The position numbers and the translations under genes are program-made. From Pelotalea chapellei (lineage in GTDB: Bacteria; Desulfobacterota; Desulfuromonadia; Geobacterales; Pseudopelobacteraceae): DNA of 64,000 nt. A model generated the notes under the pieces. That model saw only the letters and a program-made list of their open reading frames with translations, searched no databases and was not told the origin of the DNA. The DNA lies in NCBI RefSeq assembly GCF_018531195.1, contig NZ_JAHDYS010000003.1, positions 62,001 to 126,000 of the forward strand, written 5' to 3'. This document shows positions 18,392-28,033 of this stretch, in pieces; position 1 is the stretch's first letter; the number at the start of each line of letters is the position of its first letter.

Positions 18392-19536
18392 TTTACCCCA
18401 AGACAAGAATTAATGAGGGTTATGAATTGCTGCCCTACTATAGCAGGTTGATACCTGTCTCTAGCTAACAAGCACTGTTGCTGTAACTGTTGATAGTGAG
18501 GTTTATCCCTAAGCAGACGAATAACTGCTTGAGCGAAAGAGGCACTGGTTAGGTTTTTGATAAGAATACCGTTTTTACCTTGGTCAAGAATTTCCGGCAT
18601 ACCGCATAAATCCGAAGCCACCACCGGCAGACCGCAGGCAATGGCTTCTTTAAGAACATTCGGGAAAGCATCATAACGGGCCGGATGAACAAGCAGCTCT
18701 GAAGTCAGGTAATAACGTTGAAGTTCCTGAGCGGACAATGAACCTACATAATGAATCGCCGGATCACTGAGCACTACTCCCGGCGGAAGTTTCCCCCCGG
18801 CAATTATTAGTTCAATATTGGGGACGTTCTCTTTAATCAGTGGGAATGCTTCAAGGAGTAGATCTCCACCTTTGAGTTTGAAATCAGTACTAACAAACAG
18901 CAGTTGCCTTTTCCTGGGTAACAAAGCTTCTTCGGAATTGGGAAATGGTAGTTTGCAGGCCGTAGGTATGACGCTAACGTTGGCAGGTCTGACACCATAG
19001 TCGTTTACCATCGATCCTTTGGTCACGTTGCTATAGGTTACTACCTGGGTAACAGCATTGTAAAAATCTCGTTCAAGACGATACCAATCATTCTTGATGG
19101 TTTCAAAATTATCAGGAAGCCAGTCAGTGCAATGTGCTTCAACCATTGCCATGGTCTGGTCATGATAGGAAAGATAGGGAACACCCTTTACATCTAAAGG
19201 TCCGAACATTGCCCCTATCTGCAATATAACATCTGGATTACGCGGTAGATCATCAAGTGCTTTTTGAAAAAGCCTTGTACGTTTTATGAATGCTCTCGGC
19301 GTTCTGCCATACTTTTCCTGGGCGGTATAAAACCTAGTGCCCCAGCGATATCTGGTGTAGGAGACGGTACTTGCCAAAAGGAGTACATCATGCAGCGACC
19401 AGCGAGGCAACCTTACAATCTGCACATCGAACTGGGATGACAGTTGATTGTACAGCCAGTGTTTGCTTGGGCCCTGGGTTTGTTGATTGGAGGCCCACAT
19501 ATCGAGTACGGCAATTGATGCTTTTTTTAGTGACAT
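18385..19536 (-). CDS. Glycosyltransferase family 4
   Basis: 383 aa GT-B enzyme. Donor-site features in the C-terminal half are LLFVSTDFKLKGGDLLLEAF, then VGSLSAQELQRYYLTSELLV, and the E-x7-E-like element DAFPNVLKEAIACGLPVVAS, followed by GMPEIL. The N-terminal acceptor half contains YLSYHDQTMAM. Expected to add one sugar to the lipid-linked repeat unit. The start overlaps the end of the upstream glycosyltransferase by 10 bp. Sugar and linkage cannot be read from sequence. Confidence 0.88.
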   Translation of the reverse strand: MSLKKASIAVLDMWASNQQTQGPSKHWLYNQLSSQFDVQIVRLPRWSLHDVLLLASTVSYTRYRWGTRFYTAQEKYGRTPRAFIKRTRLFQKALDDLPRNPDVILQIGAMFGPLDVKGVPYLSYHDQTMAMVEAHCTDWLPDNFETIKNDWYRLERDFYNAVTQVVTYSNVTKGSMVNDYGVRPANVSVIPTACKLPFPNSEEALLPRKRQLLFVSTDFKLKGGDLLLEAFPLIKENVPNIELIIAGGKLPPGVVLSDPAIHYVGSLSAQELQRYYLTSELLVHPARYDAFPNVLKEAIACGLPVVASDLCGMPEILDQGKNGILIKNLTSASFAQAVIRLLRDKPHYQQLQQQCLLARDRYQPAIVGQQFITLINSCLGVKC

Positions 19537-20681
19537 TGTTTTTCTGCCATTCCTGAATCTGAAAATACACTTTCAACCATCTCCGCAAACTTTGCCTGAT
19601 AATGCGCCTCGGAAAAGCAGGTCTCTACTCGCTTCCGACCTGCCTCACCCATGGATCGTCTCATTTCGTAATCGGAAAGAAGCAACCGCATCTTTCGCTC
19701 AAGATCGGGTATATTTTCGCTCTCGAAAAGAAGTCCGGTGACGCCGTCATCCACAACTTCAGGAATACCACCCACCCTGGCTGCCACAGCTGCTTTACCC
19801 GATGCCATTGCTTCAAGCAAAACCCGTCCCATCGCTTCACTACGCGATGGAAGCACAAAAAATTTACATTCTTTGAAATAGCGATGGATTTCATCGTAAA
19901 AAACTGGCTTCAAAAATTCTATCCGATCGCATAAAGAGGCTTGTTGACGGTATTTTTCTAAATCGATCCGGTTGTGTCCCATGATCAGCAAGCGACAACC
20001 AGGGAAGTCTTGGCTTAAGTTCAGAAAGGCGGTAATCAAAAGATCGACACCCTTGATGTGAAATGGGTGCCCAGCGAAAAAAATATAATCCTTATCTTCC
20101 GAGGAGGGTAAAAATAGGGAGATCGGAACATAATCATGGAAACAAAAAACAGGTACATAATGAATTAACGGCTGCACTTCATCCACAAGCGTAGTATTAA
20201 TACACTTGATACCATCAGCATTTCGCAGCACCCACTTGATGGTCAGCTGGTAAAGAAATTTACGCAATCTGTCGACGATCCCACTCTGTTTCAGGAAACC
20301 TGCCTCTAAAAGATGTCCGTTTATTTCAACTAGTAGTTTAGCTTTAGTTATTTTTTTGATCAGTACGCCTATGATTCCTAATGTAAGAGGATCGTGGCTA
20401 ATGATGAGATCAAACTGTCTATCACGGTAAAGAGCAATCCCGCTACGCACAACTTCAACTATATTTTTAAGCTTCTGCAACACACTATATTTCATGGGCA
20501 GAGCTAACGCATGAAGAACGAATCCACCCAAAGTGAGACCATCAAATTCACTAGATGTTCGGCAGAGGATATACCCTGAATATTTATCCGATATAAACTG
20601 GTACTTGCCACTGAAATTGGGAAGATCAGGACGGTAGCATGGGGGTACCAACATCAGTAGTTTTCTTCTTTGGGGTGACAT
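19527..20681 (-). CDS. Glycosyltransferase family 4
   Basis: 384 aa GT-B enzyme. The donor domain shows YIFFAGHPFHIKGVDLLITA, LLIMGHNRIDLEKY and the E-x7-E element SEAMGRVLLEAMASGKAAVA, followed by GGIPEVVDDGVTGLLF. Directly abuts the flippase gene upstream (0 bp gap) and overlaps the downstream glycosyltransferase by 10 bp, so it is an internal gene of the polysaccharide operon. Substrate unknown. Confidence 0.9.
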   Translation of the reverse strand: MSPQRRKLLMLVPPCYRPDLPNFSGKYQFISDKYSGYILCRTSSEFDGLTLGGFVLHALALPMKYSVLQKLKNIVEVVRSGIALYRDRQFDLIISHDPLTLGIIGVLIKKITKAKLLVEINGHLLEAGFLKQSGIVDRLRKFLYQLTIKWVLRNADGIKCINTTLVDEVQPLIHYVPVFCFHDYVPISLFLPSSEDKDYIFFAGHPFHIKGVDLLITAFLNLSQDFPGCRLLIMGHNRIDLEKYRQQASLCDRIEFLKPVFYDEIHRYFKECKFFVLPSRSEAMGRVLLEAMASGKAAVAARVGGIPEVVDDGVTGLLFESENIPDLERKMRLLLSDYEMRRSMGEAGRKRVETCFSEAHYQAKFAEMVESVFSDSGMAEKQCH

Positions 20682-22133
20682 TCAAACAGCCTGCCTTGTC
20701 TTACCAAACTGAGTAATGAAAATATCTCTCAAATCATTTACGATACGTCTATTCATAAGCAATACTGCAATAGAATATGAGAGTAAGCACACAAATATTT
20801 TGAAGAGCAATGAATACAAAGATACAGTTTGGAACAGAGAGGCGGTTAGCAAAACAGGGATTGTCATCACAATAGCGGAGATAAGTGGAACACTAAAAAG
20901 AGCAAAAAATTTCTTCCAAGAAATACCTATATAGAGAAGAAAGCCTCTCAGGTAGCCCATCACAATCAAGGGATAAGCTATACCCCATGCAGCCAGTACA
21001 CCTGTGAGGCCGGCATGTTTTCCTCCCGTGAAAAGAGCAACAGACATGACAACAGCAACAAGTGAAGTAAAAACCAGTTGAGCCCGTGATTTTCCGCGTG
21101 AGCGGTACATCATGCTGATACGGTTCTCCAGGTACTTAAAAACAGCAATAAGAGCAAACAGCTGAAGCGGCAGGATCATCAACTCCCATTTGGAACCGAG
21201 CACAACATGAACCAGATCCTGTGCTGTAAGGATAATCATTAAGAAAATTGGCGTAAGTATGAATAACTCCTTTTCCATAATGCTCATAAAATAGCTTTTC
21301 GTCTTCTGAGGATCATCCTGAATTCTGCTGAATACAGGGAAAAAAACCTGGTTAAAGATGGATAGCAGTTTCTCGAACGGTTTATCTGCGAGAGTCTGCG
21401 CAAATGAATAAGATCCCAACGTCATTTTCCCAAGCATCTTACCGACTATGAACTGATCAATATTGCGATTAGTGCAATACAGAATATTAGTTCCAGTAAT
21501 TCCTGCACCAAAAACCAACATTTCTTTGAGCCTGTCAAAATTCACAACTTTCCCGGGTAATCTTCTTTCATATGCAAACGACCATATAAAAACGATGACA
21601 TTCTGCAGCAGATACTGTGCGGCAAGGGTCCAGACTCCGAATCCTGCCATTGCCAAACCCAATGCCCCTAATGAAGTTATAATTCTTGAGCCGCCATCCA
21701 TCTTGGCCAATTCAGTGAATTTCATCTCTCGAATCATAAGATTGCGTTGAACCGATTTTGCAGCGTTAACAAGAAAGTTCGGACTCAAAAACTGGATGAT
21801 CCCGATTAGACGATCCTCCTTAAAATAAGCTGCAACGGCAGGGGCCAACAGAATGGTCAGCAAGGTCATTGCTGCACCAAGAAGAATTGAGATAGTGTAA
21901 AGTCCGCGTATATCCTGTGGATCAAGATCTTTTTTTTGGATGATAGCTGTACCAATACCAAACTCATTTACATATTCAGCGAAACCGATATAAATTCCGG
22001 CCAGCGCGATCAAACCGTAATCGGACGGGTTCAGAATCCTGGCTACCACAATGGTTGAGAGCCAGGTTGCCGCCTGGCTCAGCAGACTGGCACCGCCCAG
22101 CCAGAATATACCCTTTATAATGCGGTCTTTCAT
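20682..22133 (-). CDS. Wzx-type polysaccharide flippase
   Basis: 483 aa with about 12-14 hydrophobic segments spread over its full length. The N-terminus, IKGIFWLGGASLLSQAATWL followed by VVARILNPSDYGLIALA, is characteristic of the polysaccharide-synthesis branch of the MOP exporters. It should flip undecaprenyl-linked repeat units to the periplasmic face for polymerisation. ATG at 22133 overlaps the upstream stop codon as ATGA, a translational-coupling arrangement; a more upstream reading start is unnecessary. Confidence 0.9.
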   Translation of the reverse strand: MKDRIIKGIFWLGGASLLSQAATWLSTIVVARILNPSDYGLIALAGIYIGFAEYVNEFGIGTAIIQKKDLDPQDIRGLYTISILLGAAMTLLTILLAPAVAAYFKEDRLIGIIQFLSPNFLVNAAKSVQRNLMIREMKFTELAKMDGGSRIITSLGALGLAMAGFGVWTLAAQYLLQNVIVFIWSFAYERRLPGKVVNFDRLKEMLVFGAGITGTNILYCTNRNIDQFIVGKMLGKMTLGSYSFAQTLADKPFEKLLSIFNQVFFPVFSRIQDDPQKTKSYFMSIMEKELFILTPIFLMIILTAQDLVHVVLGSKWELMILPLQLFALIAVFKYLENRISMMYRSRGKSRAQLVFTSLVAVVMSVALFTGGKHAGLTGVLAAWGIAYPLIVMGYLRGFLLYIGISWKKFFALFSVPLISAIVMTIPVLLTASLFQTVSLYSLLFKIFVCLLSYSIAVLLMNRRIVNDLRDIFITQFGKTRQAV

Positions 22134-23260
22134 GCGGAGAGCCGCAAAAGACAACGCAAGGGAGATTTCATTGAAGCGGAAAGAATCTTGTTATAGGCAT
22201 TTACCATCGACTCCTGCGAATGATGCTGTAGTACCCTATTACGGGCCGACTGACCCAAAGTTTTTCTTGTAACGGGATTTTCAAGCGAACCAAAAGCGCC
22301 TGCAATGGCTTCCGGAGACTGCTCTTGGACCAGTATCCCTGTATCGTCATTTACCACAGCAGCAAGGGAACCGACATCGGTGGACACAACCGGCAACTCT
22401 GCGGACATTGCCTCAAGCACTGCCAAGGGAAGTCCTTCATTGACAGAGGTCAGAGCAAAGATGTCAAACATACAGAGATACTCATCAACATTGCCTTGTG
22501 CACCGGCAAAAACAACCTGATCTGAAATACCTGCATTTTGCGCGAAGTGTTTAAGCTCACCTGACAAACTGCCATCCCCCACGATAACAAGGCGGGCTTT
22601 CCCATTGCTCCTAAAGTACTGTGCAAATGCCGTCAGCAGCAGGTTGAGCTGTTTTACCGGCTCAAGGCGACAGCAGGTGCCGATTACCAAACAATCCTGG
22701 TCATATCCATGTTGACTTCGCATCGACAGCCGTATTTCATTTCGTTTCTGGAAGCATTCTGTGTCTACTCCGTTTGGAATCGCTATGCATGGAACATCGC
22801 TGCCAAGACCCTGCCTGAATTCTGCGACCAGTTCTTCCGACACAACCACAAAGCTGGAGACGAAAAGCAAAAGTCGCCGCAAAATCGGCAGATAACGTAA
22901 ACCATCACTATAAAAATGATAATCATGTTCCACATGAATCAACGGTGTTCCAGTTAAAAGGGCAGCAGGAACGGCATGAAAAAGCTGACGAAAATGATGA
23001 GTGATCAGAGCAGAAACTTTATGCTGTCTCAGGCTCGGAATAATTTTGAGCATGGTTGAAAAACTTGCACCAGCGGAGCAATCAAAAGAAGCAGCACCTA
23101 TGTGCGATTCAACAAGCCTCTGGCGAAGATGCCCCTCACTCGACATAGTCCAGAAGGAACATTTCCATTTTTTTTTGGAAAGGCCCTTAGCCAAGCTTTC
23201 AGCCAGTACTTCGGATCCGCCGATTTTGAAGGAATGTACGAATTGAACTACATGCCTCAT
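22130..23260 (-). CDS. Glycosyltransferase family 4
   Basis: 376 aa GT-B enzyme with the glycine-rich acceptor loop FKIGGSEVLAESLAKGL near the N-terminus and a complete donor site: IAIPNGVDTECF, IGTCCRLEPVKQLNLLLTAF, LVIVGDGSL and NEGLPLAVLEAMSAELPVVS followed by DVGSL. Overlaps the flippase gene by 4 bp and follows the next glycosyltransferase by 7 bp. Part of the repeat-unit assembly set. Confidence 0.9.
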   Translation of the reverse strand: MRHVVQFVHSFKIGGSEVLAESLAKGLSKKKWKCSFWTMSSEGHLRQRLVESHIGAASFDCSAGASFSTMLKIIPSLRQHKVSALITHHFRQLFHAVPAALLTGTPLIHVEHDYHFYSDGLRYLPILRRLLLFVSSFVVVSEELVAEFRQGLGSDVPCIAIPNGVDTECFQKRNEIRLSMRSQHGYDQDCLVIGTCCRLEPVKQLNLLLTAFAQYFRSNGKARLVIVGDGSLSGELKHFAQNAGISDQVVFAGAQGNVDEYLCMFDIFALTSVNEGLPLAVLEAMSAELPVVSTDVGSLAAVVNDDTGILVQEQSPEAIAGAFGSLENPVTRKTLGQSARNRVLQHHSQESMVNAYNKILSASMKSPLRCLLRLSA

Positions 23261-23267
23261 GGCTGGA

Positions 23268-24425
23268 CTATCCCTCCCGGCTCAAAAGAAGCTGATAATG
23301 GCTCAGATGTTCGCTGACCCAGCGTTCTTCTGTGAATTCAGTCAGTATCCTTTCCCTGGCAGCAATACCCATCTTTATTCGCGCATCCTCAGCTCCAATA
23401 AGCATATGTAGGGCAGCCACACATGCCTGGACATCACCTTTGGGGAACAATATCCCTGTAGTATTATTAACCACGACATCGGGCACCCCGCCGACACTGG
23501 ATGCGATCACCGGCAGACCATGAGACATTGCCTCCAGGGCGGCCATTGGGGTACCCTCCCAATCGGACGTCAGCACAAACAAATCGAGCATGCTGTAAAA
23601 CTCATCCATGCCGGTCAAAAACCCAACAAACCGGAATGAATCATTCAAACCAAGCCGTGCGGCACGAGCAAGCAGTTCATCTTTCAGTTCTCCGTCACCC
23701 GCAAGCAAAAAAATAGCATTGTTGCTGTTTGACTCAGATGCATACCTGCTGATTGAATCCAAAAAAAGGGGTATATTTTTCTGAGCGGTCAACCGGCTGG
23801 CATTGCCAATCCAACAGGTCTTGTGTTTGGGAATATTATTACGATGACTGAAAGCAGCCCGTAAGTCATTCCGATTGGCAAGTTGCTTTTTGATAAAGGG
23901 CAAATTGTTCCGAATGATGCTTACTTTCCTGTTCAGGAAAGGAACTTTGTTGATAGTTGACACTATTTCCCGGGAACAACCTATAATTCCGTCAGATCCA
24001 ATCATACCGACCATACTAAGAAGATGATGCACCAGATATTTACAATCAAATGGTATTTTCAACCCATGAAGGGTACAGGTTACCAGGAGCCCTGGGCAAT
24101 GAAGATATTTCAGAATCAGCGCATATGACAGCGATTTGTGGCAATGTGCGTGAATGATATTGATATCATCCTCTTGAATATAGGCGGCCAGTTCTTTACA
24201 CGTGGAATTTGAAAAAAAAGCATCGGTCTGCAGTATCCTTGTCGGCATGGCATAGCTGGAAAGATGCTGCATGAGATCTTTCTGTTTGTCCTGATCTGTC
24301 CGGCTTTCAAGCACGAGATACAGTTTTGCGGCAATTGAAGAATTTAGTGCTCTGACCAGTGAAAAAGCAACTTTTTCCCTTCCTCCAAATGCGCCGGAAA
24401 ATGTGAGGTGTGCTACCCGCATCAT
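23268..24425 (-). CDS. Glycosyltransferase family 4
   Basis: 385 aa GT-B enzyme. N-terminal loop FSGAFGGREKVAFSLVRAL; donor domain with IGNASRLTAQKNIPLFLDSI, LLAGDGELKDEL and DWEGTPMAALEAMSHGLPVI followed by GGVPDVVVNNTTGILFP. The start codon overlaps the stop of the upstream O-antigen-ligase-like gene (ATGA), so the two are probably translationally coupled. Confidence 0.9.
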   Translation of the reverse strand: MMRVAHLTFSGAFGGREKVAFSLVRALNSSIAAKLYLVLESRTDQDKQKDLMQHLSSYAMPTRILQTDAFFSNSTCKELAAYIQEDDINIIHAHCHKSLSYALILKYLHCPGLLVTCTLHGLKIPFDCKYLVHHLLSMVGMIGSDGIIGCSREIVSTINKVPFLNRKVSIIRNNLPFIKKQLANRNDLRAAFSHRNNIPKHKTCWIGNASRLTAQKNIPLFLDSISRYASESNSNNAIFLLAGDGELKDELLARAARLGLNDSFRFVGFLTGMDEFYSMLDLFVLTSDWEGTPMAALEAMSHGLPVIASSVGGVPDVVVNNTTGILFPKGDVQACVAALHMLIGAEDARIKMGIAARERILTEFTEERWVSEHLSHYQLLLSREG

Positions 24426-25597
24426 GCTGAACCAGTCGCAACAACTTGAGCGTTATTTATTCTTGATTTGGCAAGACTTAGTCCGAGGAAAAAGTAAAAA
24501 AGATAAGCAAAGGCCCAAGAAAGGAACATTCCGCCCACAACATAGGCGTACATGGCGACTTCGATGCCAAAGGAGTATTTATCGGGGTTCTTTCGGGCGA
24601 GAACTATCATCTTCCATATAACCCAGAGATGTGCCAGTAGGCCGATCACTCCCAACTCCACACCGATCTGGATGAACGAATTATGGGCTGCACTCCATTT
24701 CCCGCCTTCGTGGGTCTGTCCTTCGGCGGTAATAAAGGCCCCCACACCTGAACCGAACAATGGATGCTGTACGATCATCTTGCTGGTCCGTTGCCATATC
24801 TGAACACGCCCTTCCTGTGCCGTCTGATTATAATCGGTATCCAGATCTGACACAGTCATGAGGCGTTCGAGCTGATCTCCGGCTGCATAATAGAAGATGC
24901 CGCCAACAGTTACAGCGACAATTGCTCCTTGAAAAAAACGTCGCCATCCTTTTTTGATCAAAACAGCCAGCACAACTGCGACCAGCGCCAAAAGTCCACC
25001 TCGCGACCCGGTTTTGGGTATCACATACAGGGAAAGCAGCATAGTGGCCAGCAAGAAATGCTTCAGGATTCCGGACTCCTCCTCCCACAGGTAGAACATT
25101 ACCGGTAGGCACATGACCAAGAGCAGTGCGAAATCGTTGGCGTCATAGGTGCCACTTGCAGATATCCGGCCAGCTTCAACAATACGCGGATTAACGACTG
25201 CAGCAACTGACAAGGCCAGCGCACTCAAGGACAACCCCAGGCAGATCTTGCGAAGATGTGCTTCTTTGTAAAGGACCATTACCATCAGATATACAAACAA
25301 GAGCAGCTTTGAGTAAAAAGAGAAAAAAAAATCAAATGATTTTCCCTGCCAAACACTTCCAGGTATGGACAGAACCGACAGCACGGCAATAATCGCAATA
25401 TATTTGGCTTGAGGATAAATAAATAAAGGTTGTTTAGGTTGTTCTTCCTTGTTTGCGAAAATATAAAGTACCAGTACTAGAATTACAGCGACTTTACCAA
25501 TTGACAGCATAGCAAGACCAGGAATCAGCTCCTGAATCCTCCCGACGTAAATCAACACGAGGACAACTATCAAATTAACCAGAGAATTTAGAGACAC
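24422..25597 (-). CDS. O-antigen ligase / polymerase family membrane protein
   Basis: 391 aa with ~10-12 membrane segments and one large periplasmic loop (about residues 220-300). The loop contains GRVQIWQRTSKMIVQHPLFG and SAAHNSFIQIGVELGVIG, which match the Wzy_C signature of O-antigen ligases and polymerases. In PEP-CTERM loci such proteins act as the polysaccharide polymerase or as an O-glycosylation ligase; the sequence does not separate these. Four bp separate it from the GT2 gene upstream. Confidence 0.85.
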   Translation of the reverse strand: MSLNSLVNLIVVLVLIYVGRIQELIPGLAMLSIGKVAVILVLVLYIFANKEEQPKQPLFIYPQAKYIAIIAVLSVLSIPGSVWQGKSFDFFFSFYSKLLLFVYLMVMVLYKEAHLRKICLGLSLSALALSVAAVVNPRIVEAGRISASGTYDANDFALLLVMCLPVMFYLWEEESGILKHFLLATMLLSLYVIPKTGSRGGLLALVAVVLAVLIKKGWRRFFQGAIVAVTVGGIFYYAAGDQLERLMTVSDLDTDYNQTAQEGRVQIWQRTSKMIVQHPLFGSGVGAFITAEGQTHEGGKWSAAHNSFIQIGVELGVIGLLAHLWVIWKMIVLARKNPDKYSFGIEVAMYAYVVGGMFLSWAFAYLFYFFLGLSLAKSRINNAQVVATGSA

Positions 25598-25601
25598 AGT
25601 T

Positions 25602-26738
25602 TCAAACCTTCACTTTTGTTGAATCCCAGGTTGATTCACATCCACCAGTTAACCATCGCCACAGCCCCATCACCGCCGCAACATTCATCATCATAAAGAA
25701 ATAGATCAGGTTCACCAACCGCAGCCTGCGGCTTACCGGCAAGAGATAGCCACAAAGGCAGAGCAGATAGAACAGAGCTTGGGCGGCATTTGCACACAAA
25801 TAGATCCCCTCCCCTACGGCCAACCCAGAAAATAGCAGTATCACCAAGGCAAACGGCACCAAGAGACGAAAAAGCTTATGGGAAACGAAGCGTAACCAGT
25901 AGGGATTCACCCACGGCAGCAGCAGGCCCGGTACGAATCCGATCATCTGCCAGTTTCCGGCCAAGGTACGCACCTTGCGCCTCCATTCCTGGGAAACATC
26001 TTTGGAGACCACATCATAAGCCACCGCACGGTGATCAAAAACGGTGCGAAAACCCTGTAGGACGATGTTCATCGGTGTCAGCACGTCATCCAGCAGGGTC
26101 CAGGGCGACAAAGGGCTGTACAGTTCCCGTCGAATAGCGTAAATGGCGCCTGTCGCACCGATCACCGATCCGGTGGCGCTTTCCGTTTTTCGGATCCATT
26201 TTTCGTATTTCCAGTAGGCTCCCATCTCAACCTGAATAGAGCTGGCATCATCCTGTAAGAAAACCAACTCTCCACTCACACAGCCAACTAAAGGATCTGC
26301 AAAATTTGATGTCAGCTGACGAATGACATCAGGATCAAATGTCTGGCGACAGTCTGTAAAAACAATAATCTCACCTGTGGCAATGGCCACCCCTGAATTC
26401 AATGCAATTGCCTTCCCATACCTAAGTGATAGATCTAATACTTTAACCTGGTGAGAATGCAAAGTCCGCACGGCTTCCACCGTCCCATCTGTCGAACCAT
26501 CAGATGCAACAATGATTTCCAGCTTGTCGGCTGGATAATCCTGCTCCAGGACATTCCTTATGCGTTTAGCAATGTTCTGTTCCTCATTGCATGCAGCAAT
26601 AATGACTGACACTGTAAGATCTTTAGCTTCTTTCAAATTGGGACGGGATCTGATTGCTTTCAGAAAGAACAGCCAGAACGGATATCCGATGTAGGTGTAG
26701 AGAATGATTGCAAGGCTTAGCCAGAAAATGAATTTCAT
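25602..26738 (-). CDS. Membrane-associated glycosyltransferase family 2
   Basis: 378 aa. One N-terminal and several C-terminal membrane helices enclose a GT-A catalytic domain with VSVIIAACNEEQNIAKRIRN, the donor-binding VASDGSTDGT, the DxD-like IVFTDCRQTF, and the Q/RxxRW-like QEWRRKVRTLAGNW. This layout matches processive or membrane-bound GT2 enzymes that use UDP-sugars. It starts 32 bp after the outer-membrane barrel gene ends and continues the same operon. Confidence 0.9.
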   Translation of the reverse strand: MKFIFWLSLAIILYTYIGYPFWLFFLKAIRSRPNLKEAKDLTVSVIIAACNEEQNIAKRIRNVLEQDYPADKLEIIVASDGSTDGTVEAVRTLHSHQVKVLDLSLRYGKAIALNSGVAIATGEIIVFTDCRQTFDPDVIRQLTSNFADPLVGCVSGELVFLQDDASSIQVEMGAYWKYEKWIRKTESATGSVIGATGAIYAIRRELYSPLSPWTLLDDVLTPMNIVLQGFRTVFDHRAVAYDVVSKDVSQEWRRKVRTLAGNWQMIGFVPGLLLPWVNPYWLRFVSHKLFRLLVPFALVILLFSGLAVGEGIYLCANAAQALFYLLCLCGYLLPVSRRLRLVNLIYFFMMMNVAAVMGLWRWLTGGCESTWDSTKVKV

Positions 26739-26769
26739 TTTGTTTTTTGGTCCCTTATTAAACCGTCTG

Positions 26770-28002
26770 CTAAAACGTCTTCTTCAAATCAATAACAGCC
26801 CGATTAACCTGACGGTCGCCCTCAGCTCCCCCCAGGTAGGTCACGTAGGTGTAATTCAGGCCGAGGGAGATATCGTAATTGAAGAGATAACTCAGGCCGG
26901 CGGTGCCGGTGACGCGATAATCAGGTTCCGTTGCCAGCTCTCCACCATAATGATCGCAGACTCCCCCAACAACCAGGTTGAGGCCCTGAAGGAGTTCATA
27001 CTGACCGGTACCCCCGAAGGTCAGCACACGATCACCTGTGCTGCGCACGGTTTGGGTCTGGGTATTTTCAAATTCGGTATAGCTGGCGGAGACTCCAAGC
27101 GCGCCACGCTTGAAAGCCTTATCCAACTTTGCGCTGTAAACTGTGGATTTGGTGGAAAGGCCCTGGGGATCTTCCGTCAGTTGCACTCCGGTACTGAGTG
27201 TGGCAATTGCAATGCCGAGATCATGGGTCAGGCCGGCATTCCAGGTCAGATAACTTACGTTGCGGCCGGTGTCGAAACTCTGCCAGGTGTTTCCGGCCTG
27301 GGCGAAAAGGGACGATTTCTCGGCATAGGCGTAACGAAAACCTGCAACGGCCTCGTGCTTGCGATAGACGGTATCATCTGCCTTGACAGAGTCAAAAACG
27401 TAATTGGCTGTTAGAATCAGTTTCTCGGAGAGTTCATGACTTAGATCGAAAAATCCGGCGTGATCACGCTTTTCGATTCCTTCCCCCCAGTAGCGCACAT
27501 CTATGTAGCGATAACCGGTCTTGACCGTGGTCTTCTGGCCTGGTCGAAACAGCAGATAAGGTGAAACCGTGGCGATGTTCTGATCGGTCTGATTAAGAAA
27601 CAGGCTGTTCTGGTACGTGGCATCCCGGGTAATGTCGGTGGATACCCGGCGATAGGTATCACTCACATCAACATGCAGCAGGTTCTCTACCAATTTGATC
27701 GTGCCATGCAGACCGGCATCGTGAGTCAACTCCTCTGAATGGCTGTTCCGCTCATAACGCCGGTAATCGAAACTGTAGGCCATGTCCCAGTTCCAGAACG
27801 GAGCCTGGTATTTTGAGGTGAGACCTGGCCGAATATGGGTGATGTACTCACTACGCTTGTTGGTGACCGATTCAAAGATATTGTCGTTAAACTCTGCGCC
27901 CAGCGAGAGGAAGGGCTTGAATTCCAGCTCTGCGGCACTGACCGGAATTGCGGCACACCAGAGAAAGGCGGCGGCGCCAAGCAGGCTGATTGTCTTTTGC
28001 AT
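26770..28002 (-). CDS. Outer-membrane beta-barrel, PEP-CTERM-associated type
   Basis: 410 aa. Perfect ribosome site AAAGGAGG before ATG 28002; signal peptide MQKTISLLGAAAFLWCAAIPVSA. The mature protein is built of alternating amphipathic strands (WDMAYSFDYRRYERNS, KTTVKTGYRYIDVRYWG) and ends in the aromatic VIDLKKTF, the C-terminal Phe signature of porin-like barrels. It resembles the 'PEP-CTERM system associated' barrel family in position and length. Likely the polysaccharide exit pore or its accessory at the outer membrane. Confidence 0.8.
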   Translation of the reverse strand: MQKTISLLGAAAFLWCAAIPVSAAELEFKPFLSLGAEFNDNIFESVTNKRSEYITHIRPGLTSKYQAPFWNWDMAYSFDYRRYERNSHSEELTHDAGLHGTIKLVENLLHVDVSDTYRRVSTDITRDATYQNSLFLNQTDQNIATVSPYLLFRPGQKTTVKTGYRYIDVRYWGEGIEKRDHAGFFDLSHELSEKLILTANYVFDSVKADDTVYRKHEAVAGFRYAYAEKSSLFAQAGNTWQSFDTGRNVSYLTWNAGLTHDLGIAIATLSTGVQLTEDPQGLSTKSTVYSAKLDKAFKRGALGVSASYTEFENTQTQTVRSTGDRVLTFGGTGQYELLQGLNLVVGGVCDHYGGELATEPDYRVTGTAGLSYLFNYDISLGLNYTYVTYLGGAEGDRQVNRAVIDLKKTF

Positions 28003-28033
28003 GTGTGCCTCCTTTATCGGCGGTGAAACGGAC